From NCBI RefSeq assembly GCF_013285385.1, contig NZ_CP054212.1, positions 3,286,001 through 3,350,000 on the forward strand: 64,000 nt of DNA, in the 5' to 3' direction. Below, piece after piece: positions 62,417-64,000 of the stretch. The position numbers and the translations under genes were made by a program. The notes under the pieces were generated by a model. That model was not told the origin of the DNA. It saw nothing but the letters and a program-made list of their open reading frames with translations, and ran no database searches. How positions within the stretch are numbered: position 1 is the stretch's first letter; every line of letters starts with the position of its first letter. This DNA comes from Paramixta manurensis. Its GTDB lineage: Bacteria > Pseudomonadota > Gammaproteobacteria > Enterobacterales > Enterobacteriaceae.

Positions 62417-64000
62417 TTACAGTGGTTGCGTCTGCGCTTCCACCACCGCTAACGCCACCATGTTGACAATACGCCGCACCGAAGCAATCGGCGTCAACAC
62501 ATGTACCGGCTTGGCGATGCCCATTAGTACCGGCCCGACGGTTACCCCTTCTGAACAGGAGACACGCAGCAGGTTATAGCTGATTCGCGCCGCCTCCACA
62601 TTTGGCATAATCAGGATATTCGCCGACCCTTTCAGCGGGCTGTCCGGCATCGCATCCTGACGGATGCTTTCAACCAGCGCGGCATCGCCATGCATTTCAC
62701 CGTCAATCTCCAGGTCCGGCGCCCGGGCATTAACCAGCGCCAGCGTTTTACGCATTTTACACGCCGCCGGGGCGTTAGATGAACCGAAGCTAGAGTGCGA
62801 GAGCAGCGCAACTTTTGGCTCAATACCAAAGCGTCGTACCGTTTCCGCCGCTAAAATCGTCAACTCCGCCAACTCCTCCGGTGAGGGATCTTCATTAACA
62901 TAGGTATCGGCGATAAAGGTATTACCGCTCGGCAACTGTAAGGCGTTCATCGCCCCCGCCACCTTCACATCCGGCCGGAAACCAAATAGCTTCTCAACAA
63001 TGTCATAATGCGCCTGATAATCGCCAATGGTGCCGCAGATCAACGCGTCCGCCTCACCACGGTGCACCATGATCGCGCCGATCAGCGTCGGGTTACCAAT
63101 AACGGCACGCTGTGCCTCCGCCGGTGATACGCCACGGCGTTTCATAATCTGATAATAGGTATTCCAATACTCTTTAAAGCGCGGGTCGGACTCATTATTC
63201 ACCACTTCGAAATCTTTTCCGGCCTCAATTTTTAGCCCCAGCTTCTGTAGGCGCATCTCAATCACGCTCGGGCGGCCAATTAATATTGGTTTTGCCAGAC
63301 CGAGAGAAACCAACTCTTGGGTCGCATGCAACACCCGCGCCTCTTCTCCTTCCGCCAGCACCACACGTTTCGGCTCTTTACGGGCCTGCGAAAAGATCGG
63401 CTTCATAAACAGGTTGGTTTTATAGACAAACTCGGTCAGCTTATCTTTATACGCCTCAAAATCTTCGATCGGGCGCGTGGCCACGCCGGAATCCATTGCC
63501 GCTTTCGCAACCGCTGGCGCAATCTGTACGATTAAGCGCGGATCGAACGGTTTAGGAATCAGGTACTCAGGGCCAAATGATAACTCCTGGTCGCCATAGG
63601 CCGAGGCAACGACATCGCTTTGCTCAGCCAACGCCAGTTCGGCGATAGCATGTACTGCCGCCAGTTTCATCTCTTCGTTAATTGCCGTCGCGCCGACGTC
63701 CAACGCGCCACGGAAAATAAAGGGAAAGCAGAGTACGTTATTCACCTGATTCGGATAATCCGAACGACCAGTGCAAATAATGGCATCCGGACGCACCTCT
63801 TTCGCCAGCGGCGGCAGAATTTCGGGCTCAGGATTTGCCAGCGCGAGGATCAGCGGATCTTTCGCCATCCGTTTCACCATCTGCTGACTGAGCACTTTCG
63901 GGCCGGAGCAACCAAGGAAAATATCGGCATCGGTGATTGCATCATCAAGCGTGCGTTTGCCGTTATCTTTAATCGCGTAGGCGGCTTTGGTTTCCGCCAT
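62417..64000 (-). CDS. maeB: MaeB, NADP-dependent malic enzyme (5' end outside window)
   Basis: The C-terminal 527 residues of an approximately 759-residue enzyme that converts malate to pyruvate and CO2 with NADP+. The visible part has the end of the NAD-binding domain (ADIFLGCSGPKVLSQQ; LALANPEPEILPPLAKE; ICTGRSDYPNQVNNVLCFPF) and the long phosphotransacetylase-like domain (RVVLAEGEEARVLHATQELV to the C-terminal VEAQTQPL). The ATG at 64000 is internal. In E. coli the eut genes separate hemF and maeB; here they are adjacent. Confidence 0.97.
   Translation of the reverse strand: MAETKAAYAIKDNGKRTLDDAITDADIFLGCSGPKVLSQQMVKRMAKDPLILALANPEPEILPPLAKEVRPDAIICTGRSDYPNQVNNVLCFPFIFRGALDVGATAINEEMKLAAVHAIAELALAEQSDVVASAYGDQELSFGPEYLIPKPFDPRLIVQIAPAVAKAAMDSGVATRPIEDFEAYKDKLTEFVYKTNLFMKPIFSQARKEPKRVVLAEGEEARVLHATQELVSLGLAKPILIGRPSVIEMRLQKLGLKIEAGKDFEVVNNESDPRFKEYWNTYYQIMKRRGVSPAEAQRAVIGNPTLIGAIMVHRGEADALICGTIGDYQAHYDIVEKLFGFRPDVKVAGAMNALQLPSGNTFIADTYVNEDPSPEELAELTILAAETVRRFGIEPKVALLSHSSFGSSNAPAACKMRKTLALVNARAPDLEIDGEMHGDAALVESIRQDAMPDSPLKGSANILIMPNVEAARISYNLLRVSCSEGVTVGPVLMGIAKPVHVLTPIASVRRIVNMVALAVVEAQTQPL

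Overview
The window is enterobacterial chromosome. Gene order follows the Escherichia coli nupC-gltX-ligA-ptsHI-crr-cysPTWAM-hemF segment closely, with insertions (ipdC, macAB with a two-component pair, an organosulfur operon) and losses (no eut operon between hemF and maeB, no fry/ypdC genes between ypdB and glk). ipdC beside glk, together with this synteny, points to the Erwiniaceae (Pantoea, Mixta or Erwinia type). That assignment is an inference from gene content; the species cannot be named from the sequence alone.

Layout. 1-2.5 kb is the end of a mobile island: the C-terminal part of a P4-type integrase, a possible transposase scrap, and a small cassette in which an Rrf2-type regulator is divergent from a DUF1360-like membrane protein and a methyltransferase, with a perfect palindrome between them. 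3.0-5.1 kb holds a second Rrf2 regulator divergent from an NDH-2-like flavoprotein, with two matching operators. 5.1-11.2 kb carries, mostly on the minus strand, LysR, an alpha/beta hydrolase, a divergent leuD/leuC-like pair and AraC, followed by an EamA exporter. 11.3-21.9 kb contains yhjX with three YpdB-type boxes, an SMP-30-like lactonase, small lipoproteins, ypdK, alaC, the pyruvate-sensing pair ypdA/ypdB, and glk. 22-28.3 kb contains ipdC, an aldo-keto reductase, ypeC, mntH and nupC.

28.3-32.7 kb is a tightly overlapped four-gene operon: SsuD-like monooxygenase, sulfonate-type binding protein, cysteine dioxygenase and a four-domain rhodanese. It has no transporter permease or ATPase of its own. 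32.7-35.9 kb is a tRNA region (2 Ala, 3 Val, 1 Lys) around yfeC and gltX; the 3' end of tRNA-Lys plus its terminator is duplicated 156 bp downstream. 36-47.3 kb is a core block: yfeR/yfeH, ypeB, ligA, zipA, cysZ, cysK, ptsH, ptsI, crr. 47.3-52.7 kb is a CpxAR-like two-component pair divergent from macAB. 52.7-57.5 kb is cysPTWAM (sulfate/thiosulfate uptake and cysteine synthesis). 57.7-64 kb is yfeX, yfeY, yfeZ, ypeA, amiA, hemF and the 3' two thirds of maeB, cut by the window end.

How it works together. Three sulfur modules (cysZ/cysK, cysPTWAM and the monooxygenase-CDO-rhodanese operon) cover sulfate, thiosulfate and probably organic sulfur. The sensor pair YpdA/YpdB and its known target gene yhjX lie within 10 kb of each other, and the yhjX promoter carries three direct repeats spaced exactly 21 bp. 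Sugar entry (ptsHI-crr, glk) and pyruvate handling (alaC, yhjX, ypdAB, maeB) are also concentrated here. No CRISPR array, rRNA or intact insertion sequence was seen.
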